Shown piece by piece: positions 1 through 9,617 of a stretch of 64,000 nucleotides of DNA. Location of the stretch: assembly GCA_963695405.1 (NCBI GenBank), contig CAVOGJ010000014.1, positions 434,001-498,000 on the forward strand. Direction: 5' to 3'. The position numbers were made by a program, and so were the translations under genes. The first letter of the stretch is position 1. Each line of letters starts with the position of its first letter. Under the pieces are notes generated by a model, which was not told the DNA's origin, ran no database searches, and saw only the letters and a program-made list of their open reading frames with translations. The DNA comes from CAVOGJ01 sp963695405 (GTDB lineage Bacteria; Planctomycetota; Planctomycetia; Pirellulales; Pirellulaceae).

Positions 1-1
1 G

Positions 2-760
2 CAACGCCAGCTGGCCGAACAGAGATCACAGCAACAATTACTCAATTCGTTTTTTAACGGTCGGATTACGGCGGAGAATTCACGGGCTTTCGTGAAGTGT
101 ATGAAACAGGTTCGTTGCTCCGATGCGATGAACCAATTTCTGGGCCAGAAAATCAGTCGCATTGAGGAGCATGATTTTCAAAGTCGCTGTACGATATTTG
201 CCGTGCTGAAATCAGACGGTTCGTTGCGGCGGCCGCCCGCCGCCCTTTTCACGCGTCAGCCGGATCATCCTATCGCCATCGCTGGCCGCGATGTTCACGA
301 GGCGTGGCAAGCCTGCTGGCAACGTCTGCGGTATGGTGAAGCCTTGGCCGCTGATGAGCTCCTGCGGTTAAACGAACGGGTCAACGTGTGGGAGACCTCC
401 GCCAAGACACGGCCCCTGCTAACCTCAGCAGCCGCTCGTTCCACCGCATCGAGCTACCTGCGTACGCTGCGGCAAGTGGTTGCCGCGCTCGAGTCGACAA
501 AGGGAAGGCAACGCATCGGCTATCTGGCTGAGCAGGGATCCCTTGATTTTCCCGGCGGCAGTCTGGGCCAACTATTGGAATATATTTGCGTGTGGAAGCT
601 GGAAATTCGCGCCGGTAGTGAAGCCGCGACCCAGCTCGGTCGACTCGGTAATCAGCTTTGCCAGCTGACGGAAGAGTCACTGGACGAAGCCGCCGGCTCG
701 AAATGGCTCGATGTAACGCTTGTGTCTCACCAGGCGGTCTCGCCACGAGACGGAAGCTGA
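2..760 (+). CDS. Hypothetical protein, 5' end outside window
   Basis: The reading frame is open from base 2 through the first in-frame ATG at 92 with no stop, so the gene almost certainly starts to the left of the window and only its C-terminal part (about 250 residues) is seen. I do not recognise the family. The visible protein is soluble-looking, charged and without membrane segments or obvious catalytic motifs; its C-terminal third, rich in Leu and Ala, could be helical. The next gene starts 200 bp downstream on the same strand. The coding call rests on the long open frame and balanced composition. Confidence 0.6.
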   Translation, partial: QRQLAEQRSQQQLLNSFFNGRITAENSRAFVKCMKQVRCSDAMNQFLGQKISRIEEHDFQSRCTIFAVLKSDGSLRRPPAALFTRQPDHPIAIAGRDVHEAWQACWQRLRYGEALAADELLRLNERVNVWETSAKTRPLLTSAAARSTASSYLRTLRQVVAALESTKGRQRIGYLAEQGSLDFPGGSLGQLLEYICVWKLEIRAGSEAATQLGRLGNQLCQLTEESLDEAAGSKWLDVTLVSHQAVSPRDGS

Positions 761-960
761 CTCGAAGACCGATGGCAGCCGTAGCTTGAATTGATAAACT
801 CGGGGCCAACTTGTCGTGCCCAGACGGCAGGCCAACGTGGAGATCGAGTTCCGGTGATGTATCGGGCCACGCCTGCTGCGTTGTCTCAAGCGTCTTCGCT
901 TGCCGCCTCGCGATACCCGGTCATCCCATTTCCATCCACGAACAGAGGAGTGAAGTGCTG

Positions 961-1389
961 ATGACGGAATTGCTGATTGGCGTACTCGTCACAATGGTGA
1001 CCGTGGTGATGCATGGGCTGTTCACCACCACGATCGCTGCCATGCTTGAGCGGTACGAGGTACCACTGCTTCGAGATGCAGGGCACATGCGGCGTTCGTT
1101 CATCGTGGCCGCATCGGCCTGCGGTCTGCTTGTGAAACATACGGTGGACATCCTGATTTGGGCCGTCGCATTCTGGGTCTTCGCGGGATCCGAACTACCA
1201 AATTTCGAATCCTCCGTCTACTTTTCGTCGGTCACTTATACGACGCTCGGCTACGGAGACATCGTCATCGCAAAACCGGCACGCATGTTGTGTGGCTTTG
1301 AGGCCATGAACGGCCTGATTCTTTTTGGATTGAGCACGGCTTCCTTATTTGTGCTCGTTGATCGCCTCTGGATCGGACGGAGACAATGA
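961..1389 (+). CDS. Two-TM potassium channel protein
   Basis: Small membrane protein of 142 residues of the ion-channel family (Ion_trans_2-type pore module). The sequence has an N-terminal hydrophobic segment, a second hydrophobic segment around residue 65, a pore loop with the selectivity-filter signature TTLGYGD at about residues 93-99, and a final hydrophobic helix. The GYGD filter is diagnostic of K+ selectivity. The frame is open further upstream, but the ATG at 961 is preceded by a GAGG-type ribosome binding site and places the first helix at the N-terminus. No cytoplasmic ligand-binding or RCK domain is attached, so gating cannot be inferred. It probably acts as a tetramer in the cytoplasmic membrane. 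Confidence 0.8.
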   Translation: MTELLIGVLVTMVTVVMHGLFTTTIAAMLERYEVPLLRDAGHMRRSFIVAASACGLLVKHTVDILIWAVAFWVFAGSELPNFESSVYFSSVTYTTLGYGDIVIAKPARMLCGFEAMNGLILFGLSTASLFVLVDRLWIGRRQ

Positions 1390-1610
1390 TCGAAGAGGAA
1401 GGGCTTGCCGGCTCGGCCCGGTATGCCTCAGCGGCGCTGAGCAGCGCTAGCATAGAGGAAACGCTGATAAACTGTAGCGGTTGGACGGGATTTGCCGATA
1501 ACGGAGATTGTGCATGCGCAGCCAACGTCGCGTCACCGCTGCGCGGCTTGGCAGTGATCTTGATCGCCACGGCGGCAAACTGCCGGGTACATGCTGATTA
1601 CACTCCGGAT

Positions 1611-3080
1611 ATGACGGCCATGACCATCAACAACACCGAGCACAGAAGTGGTGGTTGGGCCTGCGGTCTAGCCTTGCTGCTTTTGCTCGGTGTGCCGATG
1701 CGTGGGGCCATCGGCGAGGGAGTGCAATTCTCCATCGAGTCATGGCCAGAGGATGAGGAAACAACCGGCGTGCCTCCGCTCGATTCTCCCAGGGGCGCTG
1801 CTCAGCGAATCAGATCGAGCATTTCCCCTCGCATCGACTACCGGCCTGTCCTCAGCAGACGGTTCGGACCTCGATTGGATGACGGACATCAAGATTGGCT
1901 ATGACAACGGGTTCGTCGTTGCCAGCGCGCGGGAGCGGTCGCTTGATATCGACGAACTGCCTTACCAACTGCGGGTGAACGGCTGGGGCCAGTTGCGACT
2001 CACCCGCTTCGAGTCAGATGGTGAGGCGCTGGATCTCAATCAGTTTCAGCTCGTGCGTGGCCGCCTAATTCTCTCCGGCAACGCTTTCTCACCGAATTTC
2101 GATTACTTCGTCCAGCTTGACGGCAGGAGTAGCAGCGGCGATACCGTGCGATTGCTGGACTACTTCATGGACTTCGATTTGGGACGCCACGCGTGGCACT
2201 GGGACAAGGGAACCCTTGGTCTCCGCGTGGGACGCTACAAAATGCCGTTCACATTCGCTCGTTTCTTGTCGGCGAAGGAATTTGAATTTACCGACCGTTC
2301 GGTGGCCAGCACCTACTTTGACATCAACCGCAGCTTGGGCGCGGCGCATTTGGCACATTGCCTTCGGGGCAAGTCCCCATTTATTGGGAAGCGGCGATCT
2401 TCAATGGTTTCGTCACGGGGGGGGCCGAGACGGGTAGCGCCGGAAATCTCGACAACAATTTTGCCGTTTCCGGACGACTGCTCGTCTTTCCTACTGGCGA
2501 ATGGGGAGAGGGGGCACTCGCCGATTTCGATGTGCATGAGAAACTGGCAACTCGGTGCGGATTGGGGCTGGCGGCCACGACCATTGACCGCGACGGGGAC
2601 ACGGAATTTGGATCCATCCGGGTGGTAGATTCGGGCAGGCGACTGAGTGAAGTGTTGCCCGAGTCGGTCAACGCTTACCGCGTCGCTACCTCCGCAGTGG
2701 ATGCCTCATTCAAATACCGCGGTTGGTCGGCCACCCTGGAATACTACCTGCGGACGATTTATGATTTTGAAGGTGACTCCGTGCCTCCGCTCTTTGATCA
2801 TGGCTTTTGGCTACAGTGCGGAAAGTTCGTCGTGCCGAGAAAGCTCGAGTTGCTCGCCCGTTGGTCGCGGGTCAATGGCGATTCCGGTACGCTCGGGCAG
2901 GCACAGCAGAGCGGCGAGGAACGGTCTGCCGCGATGGCATACTACTTTCGCGAGCAAAACGCGAAGATCGTCTTCGACGGAACTTACCTGGATGGCGCGC
3001 CAATTAGTTCATCGTCGCTCGACATTCAGCCCGGATATAAGGGCTGGCTGCTACGGACTCAACTACAATTCGCGTTTTAG
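1611..3080 (+). CDS. OprP/OprO-like outer-membrane porin, two frameshifts
   Basis: Three overlapping reading frames add up to one planctomycete-type phosphate-selective-porin-like protein. The ATG at 1611 (or 1620) opens a signal peptide with a run of Leu before an alanine-rich cleavage region. The frame must then change between about 1760 and 1865 to reach the barrel start (DIKIGYDNGFVVAS and following), and again at about 2341-2357 (after DINRSLG, before LPSGQVPIYWEA). The C-terminus ends in Phe (LQFAF), the usual outer-membrane assembly signal. Alternating amphipathic strands and repeated Tyr/Gly/Asp turns support a beta-barrel. Substrate is unknown; the family includes phosphate and polyphosphate porins. 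Either the gene is broken or two single-base sequence errors are present; given similar errors elsewhere in the window I favour the latter. Confidence 0.75.
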
Positions 3081-3102
3081 TCGCTGCTTCCGCCAATGAG
3101 CC

Positions 3103-3861
3103 ATGGACATGCCGCAATTTCGCATCGCGACGTACAATATCCATAAGGGCATTGGCGGCTTGGACCGGCGCTACCAGCCCGAGCGCATCGCGGAAACCTT
3201 GGCCCGCTACAACCCCGATATCGTTCTGATGCAGGAGGTCGATGATGGCGTTCCCCGGTCAAGATTGCATTGTCAGGTAGAATGGTTCTCAGAAGCGCTT
3301 GAATTGAAATATCACGCCTACCAGCGCAACGTGCAACTTACACAAGGGCACTATGGCAATGCCATCCTCAGCCGCTTTCCCCTGCAAGATATCCAACATG
3401 TCGATTTGACGATTCCACTTAAGAAACGCCGTCAGGCGCTTGTTGCTCATTGTGAATTACGGCACGACGGCCATCGGCGGAGCCTGTTGCTCGTCAACCT
3501 GCATCTGGGCCTTTCCGGATTTGAGCGAAAAATTCAGTTGCGCAGGATCCTCGACAGCCAGGTGGTGCGACACGCCCGGCGACGCACACCGTTGATCATC
3601 GGGGGGGATTACAACGATGTCTGGGAAACGTTGGGTCGACGTATCATGCTACCCGCCGGCTTCACTTCGGTGAGTGAGCGGATACGTACCTATCCTGCCG
3701 CGCTGCCGGCCCGCGCGCTAGATCGCATTTTCTATCGTGGCGATTTGAGTGGATTTCATGCGTTCGCTTCCCGCTCCAAGCTGGCCAAACAGGCCTCCGA
3801 TCATCTTCCCTTGGTCGCGGACTTCCAGTTGCTTAGTAACGGCCAATCGTCATCCTCGTGA
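3103..3861 (+). CDS. Endonuclease/exonuclease/phosphatase family protein
   Basis: A complete 252-residue EEP-superfamily hydrolase. Family landmarks are visible in order: the start strand with TYNIHKG near residues 9-15, the metal-binding Glu in LMQEVDDG near residue 45, NAILSRFPL near residue 87, the catalytic HLGLS region near residue 133, GGDYND near residue 167, and the terminal SDHLPLVADF. No signal peptide is evident, so it should be cytoplasmic. The family cleaves phosphodiester or phosphomonoester bonds in nucleic acids, phospholipids or inositol phosphates; the substrate cannot be chosen from sequence. It starts 22 bp after the porin. Confidence 0.85.
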   Translation: MDMPQFRIATYNIHKGIGGLDRRYQPERIAETLARYNPDIVLMQEVDDGVPRSRLHCQVEWFSEALELKYHAYQRNVQLTQGHYGNAILSRFPLQDIQHVDLTIPLKKRRQALVAHCELRHDGHRRSLLLVNLHLGLSGFERKIQLRRILDSQVVRHARRRTPLIIGGDYNDVWETLGRRIMLPAGFTSVSERIRTYPAALPARALDRIFYRGDLSGFHAFASRSKLAKQASDHLPLVADFQLLSNGQSSSS

Positions 3862-4196
3862 CCCGTCCGCCGCTAGTTGAGCTTTCTGCAGCGACGCTTG
3901 GCGGGCGTTTCTTCGCAAGAATCGCCAGGGACCGAGGTTTCACTGCCTGCCCAGGGGCCCATCGCCGGTGGTCCGGTTTTGGCGGACCGAGCCGTCGGAT
4001 CGCGGGGAAGCCGCACATTCGTCAGGAAGCTTATCTTGCTGCGGACCGTCCGCATGCATGGATTCGTTAGGAGTCACGCAAGCCCTAGTCCGTCCGCGAA
4101 CTACCTTGCCGTCCCAGGCATCGTCATGCAGTCGAGCCGCCCCGGTTTCCGATACGACGTGGCAGGAGCTGGTGCTGTCAGGGAAGGAGCTGCGAG
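3862..4196. other. Intergenic, no convincing gene
   Basis: About 335 bp between the EEP gene and the hydrolase. Several frames are open for 60-120 codons here, as expected for GC-rich DNA, but none has a ribosome binding site, signal peptide or protein-like composition. I see no RNA gene. A GAAGGAG ribosome binding site for the next gene lies at its right end. Confidence 0.5.
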
Positions 4197-5901
4197 GTGG
4201 GAACAACCGACTGGAGACCATTCGTTCTCCTCTTGCTGCTGACCGTGGGCTGCCAGACCTTCAAGAAAGCGAGTTGGGTTCCACCCCAAGTTACGATTCC
4301 CGTCAGAACGCTCTCGCCACCCGGATCTCCATCGGCTGCGGCCGAGTTGGCACTCGCGGAAGCCGTCGCAGCAGAGAATCAGGGGAATCCGGCCTGTGTG
4401 GATCACTATTTTCAGGCCGCCACGCTGGCTTGGCAGGAGCTGAACCGGCAAGGCTACCAGCCCGCCGCGCTCGCCAGCCCGGCCGGGCAGGTTTACCATG
4501 CCGCCGTGACTCAGCTGGTGGCAGCTGGGCAGCATTTTCAACGTTTCGATCCGAGGCGTGGTTTGCGGGTGTGGACATCCGGCGGTTGGTGCAACGTTGC
4601 CACGCGCTACCAAGGGTTTGTTTGGGGGCCGGACGATGTTGATTTCTTGATGCCGGTAGGGGACTATGCGGCGAGCGAATTACACCACCTTTATCGAAAC
4701 TCGGGGCTGGGCGTGGCCATGGTCGCCGCCCACTACCGAAGACCTGAGGAGCGATTTCGCCGCACCAGCCAGGTCTTTGCCGCCACCGCGGTGTTGCAGC
4801 CCGCCTGCGATGGTTCGGCGACGCCGGCCGATTTCGTCTTGGACTTGTTTGACCCCTTGCGGATTTCTACCATCACGACGGCCGCTGGTCCGGTCAGCCT
4901 CGCCCGCGACCTTTCGGCGCCTCTCGTGTATCGGATGAGCCAGCAGAATCGCGACTATGTGACTCGCTTTTTCCAGCCCGGAACGACCGATCAAAATGCC
5001 GATCTGTTCATGCTCGAACCGTACCAACGCGGCAAGATTCCCGTGATCTTCATCCACGGTCTGTTGTCCGATCCACTGACCTGGGCCAATCTGGCGAATG
5101 AGATTCAGGCCCAGCCGGACCTGTTGGAGCGTTATCAAATGTGGGGCTTCGAATACGCCACCGGTGCCCCGTTTTTGGCAAGTGCGGCCGTGTTGCGGAT
5201 GCAATTGCAGGAAATTGTCGCCACCGTCGATCCGTACGGCACCGATGAGGCGATGGCAAACATGGTGCTCGTAGGACACAGCATGGGGGGCCTGATTGCC
5301 AAATTACAGATCACGCAGAGTGACAACCAATTATGGGAAGCCGTCTCCTCCGTCCCGCTGGAGCGGATTGTGACCAGCCCCGTAGCGCGGAGCAAGCTGC
5401 GCCGGTCGTTCTACTTCCAGCCGTCGGGCATGATCTCTCGCGTGGTGTTCATCGGTACCCCCCATCGCGGTTCGCCCTGGGCCCGACGGCCCGTCGGGCG
5501 GTTGGGGTCCCTGCTTGTGGAAGAATCTCCCCTGGTCCAGTCGACGCACGATCTATTGGTCTGTGACAACCCGAACGCATTCTCTCGCGAGTTTACGCGT
5601 AGGGTTCCCACCAGCATCGATTTACTGGAATCATCCAGCCCGCTCTTGCAAGCCATAGACCAGCTGCCCCGAGATCCGCGGGTCCAGCTGCATACAGTCT
5701 ATGGATGCGGCTATTGGATCCTGGGAGGAGGGAATTCGGACAGCGTCGTGCCGGTCGAAAAGTGCGCGGATCGCGGGCGCCGTCACGGAGAAAGCGATTG
5801 ACGCGAAGCACGAGAAGCTACACAAGAATCCCGCCAGCATCCAGCAAATACTCTGTATACTGAGGCAGAATCTGCAGGCTTACGACCAACGCTGCCGTTG
5901 A
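4197..5901 (+). CDS. Alpha/beta-hydrolase lipoprotein, C-terminus frameshifted
   Basis: Predicted exported esterase or lipase-like protein of about 567 residues. The GTG at 4197 follows a GAAGGAG box and opens a Leu-rich signal peptide ending in a lipobox-like TVGC, so it is probably a lipoprotein. The middle has an alpha/beta-hydrolase core: VIFIHGLLSDP (oxyanion region) near residue 285, the nucleophile elbow GHSMGG near residue 360, and the acid region around SDSVVP. After SVVP the original frame gives 13 unrelated residues and stops at 5801, whereas the +1 frame continues with SARIAGAVTEKAIDAKHEKL, which holds the expected catalytic His (DAKHEKLHKNP), to 5901. Removing one A from the AAAA run at 5758-5761 joins the two frames. 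Substrate unknown. Confidence 0.8.
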
Positions 5902-5928
5902 ATCGAGCCGTCACACCGCTGTTCGGCG

Positions 5929-6333
5929 ATGATCCGGTCAATCGCGAAAGACATGATGATCTGGATGGGTGTGCTCGGCTTGGTAATGTTTCTGGGCAGC
6001 CTCGTGCTGGTCTGGCAGTTGATCGTACGGATGCCCGTCGACTATCTGTCTCGCGATCCCCGCAACGCTCGCCTCCTTGCCCGACATCCAGTGGTACGAG
6101 CCGCGCTGATCATCCTCAAGAACGCGTGCGGCCTGTGCCTGGTAACGGCAGGAGTCGTGATGTTGGTCACGCCGGGGCAAGGCGTCCTCTGCATCTTGTT
6201 GGGACTCACCTTGCTCGACATCCCCGGTCGACACCGACTCGTCTGCCGACTCTTGAGTCGGCCGCGACTGATGCGGGCGTTAAACCAGATTCGCCAGCGG
6301 GCGCATCGCCCGCCGCTGGAATTACCGGAGTGA
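5929..6333 (+). CDS. PGPGW-family transmembrane protein
   Basis: A 134-residue membrane protein with two long hydrophobic segments (about residues 10-33 and 58-88). The second ends in VTPGQGVLCILLGLTLLDIPG, which matches the PGPGW-type family of small bacterial membrane proteins of unknown role. The ATG at 5929 is the first in the frame. The C-terminal tail is basic (many Arg), pointing to the cytoplasmic face. It stands convergent to the following HdeD-like gene. Confidence 0.75.
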   Translation: MIRSIAKDMMIWMGVLGLVMFLGSLVLVWQLIVRMPVDYLSRDPRNARLLARHPVVRAALIILKNACGLCLVTAGVVMLVTPGQGVLCILLGLTLLDIPGRHRLVCRLLSRPRLMRALNQIRQRAHRPPLELPE

Positions 6334-6352
6334 GTTTAGGGCGGCCGATCCG

Positions 6353-6976
6353 CTACCCTTCATGGGAATGCTCTTCGATTTTCGTTTCGATCGCGTCGGC
6401 GGCGCCGCGCACCTCGAGGGCCAGCATGATCCAGCACCAACCAAAGAGGATCATATCGATGCCAAAGATGGTGCCGAGCAGCCATAAAGCGCTCTCTGGA
6501 AACTGTTTGTACAGCAAGATTCCGAGGACCAGGGCCACGGCACCATTCAGCAGGACCCAGCCCCATTGGGGAAAGCGAATCATGATCGCCGCGGCCATGC
6601 GAAAAATACCGCCGACGATGAACATCGCGGCCACTAGCAGCGTCAGGGCCCCGGACGCGGCGACGGGCGAGTCCATCGTCATCATGCCCACCACGGTGTA
6701 GAGGATACCCACCAGGACTTGCACCAGGAACGCACTCCAGGAGCCCGTCCAAAACGAGCTGACAATGGTCGCGATACCGGCGACCAACAGCGCGGCACCG
6801 AGCACGATCGCGACACTCAGGGTCGTAATGAACGGATAGGAGAGGGCCACGATGCCGCAGATGATCAGCAGCGCTCCCAGCAACAGCAAGCCCCACCAAT
6901 GTCTCTTCAGGTGGATCAACTCGTGACGGACGTTTTCGTCCTGAATGGTTGAGGGCGTGGTGGAGGGGTTCATCAT
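6353..6976 (-). CDS. HdeD-like (DUF308) membrane protein
   Basis: A 207-residue integral membrane protein with six hydrophobic helices in three pairs, spaced as in the HdeD/DUF308 family (characteristic GLLLLGALLIICGIVAL at the first helix and repeated glycine-rich helix ends). In enterobacteria HdeD belongs to an acid-resistance island; in other phyla the function is not established. N- and C-termini are hydrophilic. It is transcribed away from the secreted hypothetical genes on its right, with only 19 bp between its stop and that of the convergent PGPGW gene. Confidence 0.8.
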   Translation of the reverse strand: MMNPSTTPSTIQDENVRHELIHLKRHWWGLLLLGALLIICGIVALSYPFITTLSVAIVLGAALLVAGIATIVSSFWTGSWSAFLVQVLVGILYTVVGMMTMDSPVAASGALTLLVAAMFIVGGIFRMAAAIMIRFPQWGWVLLNGAVALVLGILLYKQFPESALWLLGTIFGIDMILFGWCWIMLALEVRGAADAIETKIEEHSHEG

Positions 6977-7087
6977 GTGACTCCGACTACAAGGGTGCTG
7001 TGATGTCCATCATTGTTGGTACGAGTAGAGTAATCCCTGATCTACGGTCTCCTGTTCTGACGCGACCGTCGCTTTGTGACGAAACGG

Positions 7088-7780
7088 CTATTGCTTGACA
7101 GTAAACGTGCCTTCATAGGCGAGGCTCTTGATAAAATGTTCGCACACGACGAAGGTAACGTTTGGCAGGTCATCGTTACGGAGCTTATCTCCCAAGGTAT
7201 GTAACATTTCATCGCAATTTTGTTTGATTTGAATGTAGTTTTCCGAGGCCTCACCGCTGTTGCTAGGTGTCCGCTCGTGAAACAGATGATCGAGGGCTTG
7301 ACGGGTCTTGCTGAACTCCGATTCGCGTAAGATGGCCGGCCAATGAATCACGTTGATCGAGCGATCAAATTGGGCGGTCGAGAGCCGACCTGGTTCGAGT
7401 TCGCTCTTAATCTGCGCCTCTTGTTCTGTGGTCAGTCGCGGATCTCGATGAGCATCCACAAAAGCGTCGTGCTTTTCCTTATTGGCATAGTAACTGCTGA
7501 CTGCGTAGTTGTGGTTCTGCAGGTGTTCCGCTCGTGCCTGGCCATTGATCTCCCTGGCCTCGGCGTTGTCAATATTCGCTTGTCCGTAGCCCATGGCCGC
7601 CCCAGGTCGGCCCCACCCGTAGCTGCCACCCCCCATGCCATACCCGCCCCCGCCGTAGTAGTGGTTATGGAGTTCCCACTTGGCCTGGTCTTCCATCATC
7701 TTTGCCTGTGCTAAGGCGTTACCTGCCATGGCGGTTGTGATCCCGACGACCAGTAGCAAACGCACGATATGAGATTTCAT
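7088..7780 (-). CDS. Secreted Gly/Tyr-rich hypothetical protein
   Basis: A 230-residue protein starting at the ATG whose complement is at 7778-7780, preceded by GGGAGAGACGGGG. The first 24 residues form a clear signal peptide ending at ALA-Q. A low-complexity Gly/Tyr stretch follows (YYGGGGYGMGGGSYGWG, about residues 40-58), then a helical charged region with EQEAQIKSELEPGRLSTAQFDRS, and a C-terminal domain with two Cys. I do not recognise a family. The frame is open another 200 codons upstream, but that part runs antisense through the end of the neighbouring gene and is not coding. Likely periplasmic; function unknown. Confidence 0.7.
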   Translation of the reverse strand: MKSHIVRLLLVVGITTAMAGNALAQAKMMEDQAKWELHNHYYGGGGYGMGGGSYGWGRPGAAMGYGQANIDNAEAREINGQARAEHLQNHNYAVSSYYANKEKHDAFVDAHRDPRLTTEQEAQIKSELEPGRLSTAQFDRSINVIHWPAILRESEFSKTRQALDHLFHERTPSNSGEASENYIQIKQNCDEMLHTLGDKLRNDDLPNVTFVVCEHFIKSLAYEGTFTVKQ

Positions 7781-8091
7781 CCCCGTCTCTCCCTGCTGTG
7801 ATTTTGGCGTTTGGCGACGGAACGTGCCGTGGTAAGCGCCAATAGAACCATCGAACACCGTTCGATTTGCGACCTCTGCCGTGTCCTCAACTCGCACGAT
7901 AGCGTCACTGACAAGTCGAACAGCGTCGGCCACCTGAGTTGGCGACTCTTGAGCATTACCTTCATTGTCCGGCACGCTCCCCATGGTGGCAAGCGCCACT
8001 TGCCAGAATTTGCCTAGCATCACCGGAGGCAAATGCTGTTTTGCGGCTCCTGGCGATCGATTCACTCGATTGGGAAGATCGTGGGGTTTGC

Positions 8092-9584
8092 TCAGAATTC
8101 GGTGTCGTATTTTTCCATCATCTGGCGACGCACATCGACCGTCGCCTCGTCCACCTGCACCATAATGTCGCGGGCGGAACTTGCGCCTGGACACGTTCCT
8201 CGGTCCGAATGCGGGCTCGATTCTGAGCGTCCAGTCGTGGAGATTCGTAGGTGGCGTAGGCAGCGCCGCCGTAGTAACCGTTAGAACCCCAGCGGCCCAC
8301 CGTTTGATATTGGGGAGTCGCATTGACTTCGCGGGCGCGACTGCGGCCGCCAACGTTGCGCATGAGGATCGCCGCATCCCGCAAAGAAGCCGAGACGAAC
8401 TTGCCGTAATCGAGCAGTGCCGGATCCACGTTCAGCATCGGCAGGCCGTCAATTCTTTTGGCATATTTCTCGTACCAGAGTCCGACCTGACCGAACGAAC
8501 TGGCACCACTCGATTTGGGCTTGCTACGCAAGTCGTCCACAAGACTCGTTACGGTTTGGAAATATTGCTGCGAGGACAGAATGGCCGTCTGCTCCTCGTC
8601 CGGCTGCTCGCCGGGGCTCGGTGCGTATTGCTGGAGAGAAGCGGGTGTGTCGAGAAAGCTCAGGATTCGCTGTACACCGCTTGATGTAAGTCGACCGCTT
8701 ACCCGGACTCGCTTCCCCGAGACTTCTTCTTTCCAGTCCGCAAAGTCGTCGATCATCGCCGACTGATTCTCCAGGATCTCCAGCAAAACCGGCTTGGCAA
8801 TTCCCTGCAACCGTTCCACGTCTTCGTTGAAGTCAATCAGCATGGCGCCACTTATCTCGTTCCCAAAATTCAGGCCCAGCGTGATGCCACGGATGCTGGC
8901 GAGCGTCGTGGCCAGCGCATCCAAATCGACCTCCTTGCCCTGCAGGGCCGAAAATCCCTCCAGCTTTCGTTTGACCTGTTCCTGAGACGGCGAGTTTTCC
9001 AAATCCAAGGCCATGATGATGGGCGTGCCAAGCTTCTTTGAGTAACGCAATGCCTCGGTGATATACGGAGACAACTGATGAAATTCCGAGGTGTCGGTGG
9101 CGGCCAGCCAGCGGGCGACATCTTGCCGATTCGCTGGACGCATCGCAGCAAGCTTGGTCTTGCTCAGCTGGATGAGGTACGAATCATCGGGAAGCAAGAC
9201 AGCATTGCGACCCGAAATACGTTCCACCTGACCCTGCCAGCGGGTGGCAATCTTGGGCAGGGAAGGTTGAAAGTTGTTATCAGTGATGGCGACTCCCCAG
9301 ATCGGCTCCATGAACTCAAAGTCCATTTTCGAGCCGAGTACGAAGCTAGTGGCCGACTCTGGCAAAATGGTCAGTCCGGCCGCGACTGCCTTCTTGCGGA
9401 CTCCCTTCCAGTTTTCCTTCACAGCGAGTGGAGAGGCCATGACCTTGTCGACGTCCAGCACGACGATCGCATTGGCGTCATTGGGGACACGTGCGGCCAG
9501 GCTGGCCTGGGCCCAAAGCCTCGCCTCCCATCCAGAGACGAGCACTAGCGTCAGTAGCACCAGTAAGTCACGACGATTCATCAT
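8092..9584 (-). CDS. Exported hypothetical protein with frameshift near its end
   Basis: About 497 residues. A hydrophobic signal peptide (about residues 5-25, ending WAQA) is followed by a domain starting ARVPNDANAIVVLDVDKVMASPLA, a pattern typical of large planctomycete secreted proteins of unknown function. The original frame ends with an unlikely basic, Trp-rich tail at 8118. Shifting one base near 8170-8178 (a GGGCGG run on the plus strand) continues the protein as DIMVQVDEATVDVRRQMMEKYDTEF and a stop at 8092-8094, a far more protein-like end. Probably a one-base deletion in the sequence. It shares strand and polarity with the Gly/Tyr-rich secreted gene downstream and may form an operon with it. 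Confidence 0.75.
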
Positions 9585-9617
9585 CTTCTTGCCTCGCAGG
9601 AATGGTTGGTGTGCGCA

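Noticed and set aside
3877..4242. 121-codon open frame before the alpha/beta hydrolase
   Set aside because: No start signal, Ser/Arg/Gly-rich random-looking composition and overlap with the better-supported hydrolase start.
7781..8377. In-frame N-terminal extension of the Gly/Tyr-rich secreted protein
   Set aside because: It would bury the signal peptide 200 residues inside and overlaps the true end of the neighbouring gene.
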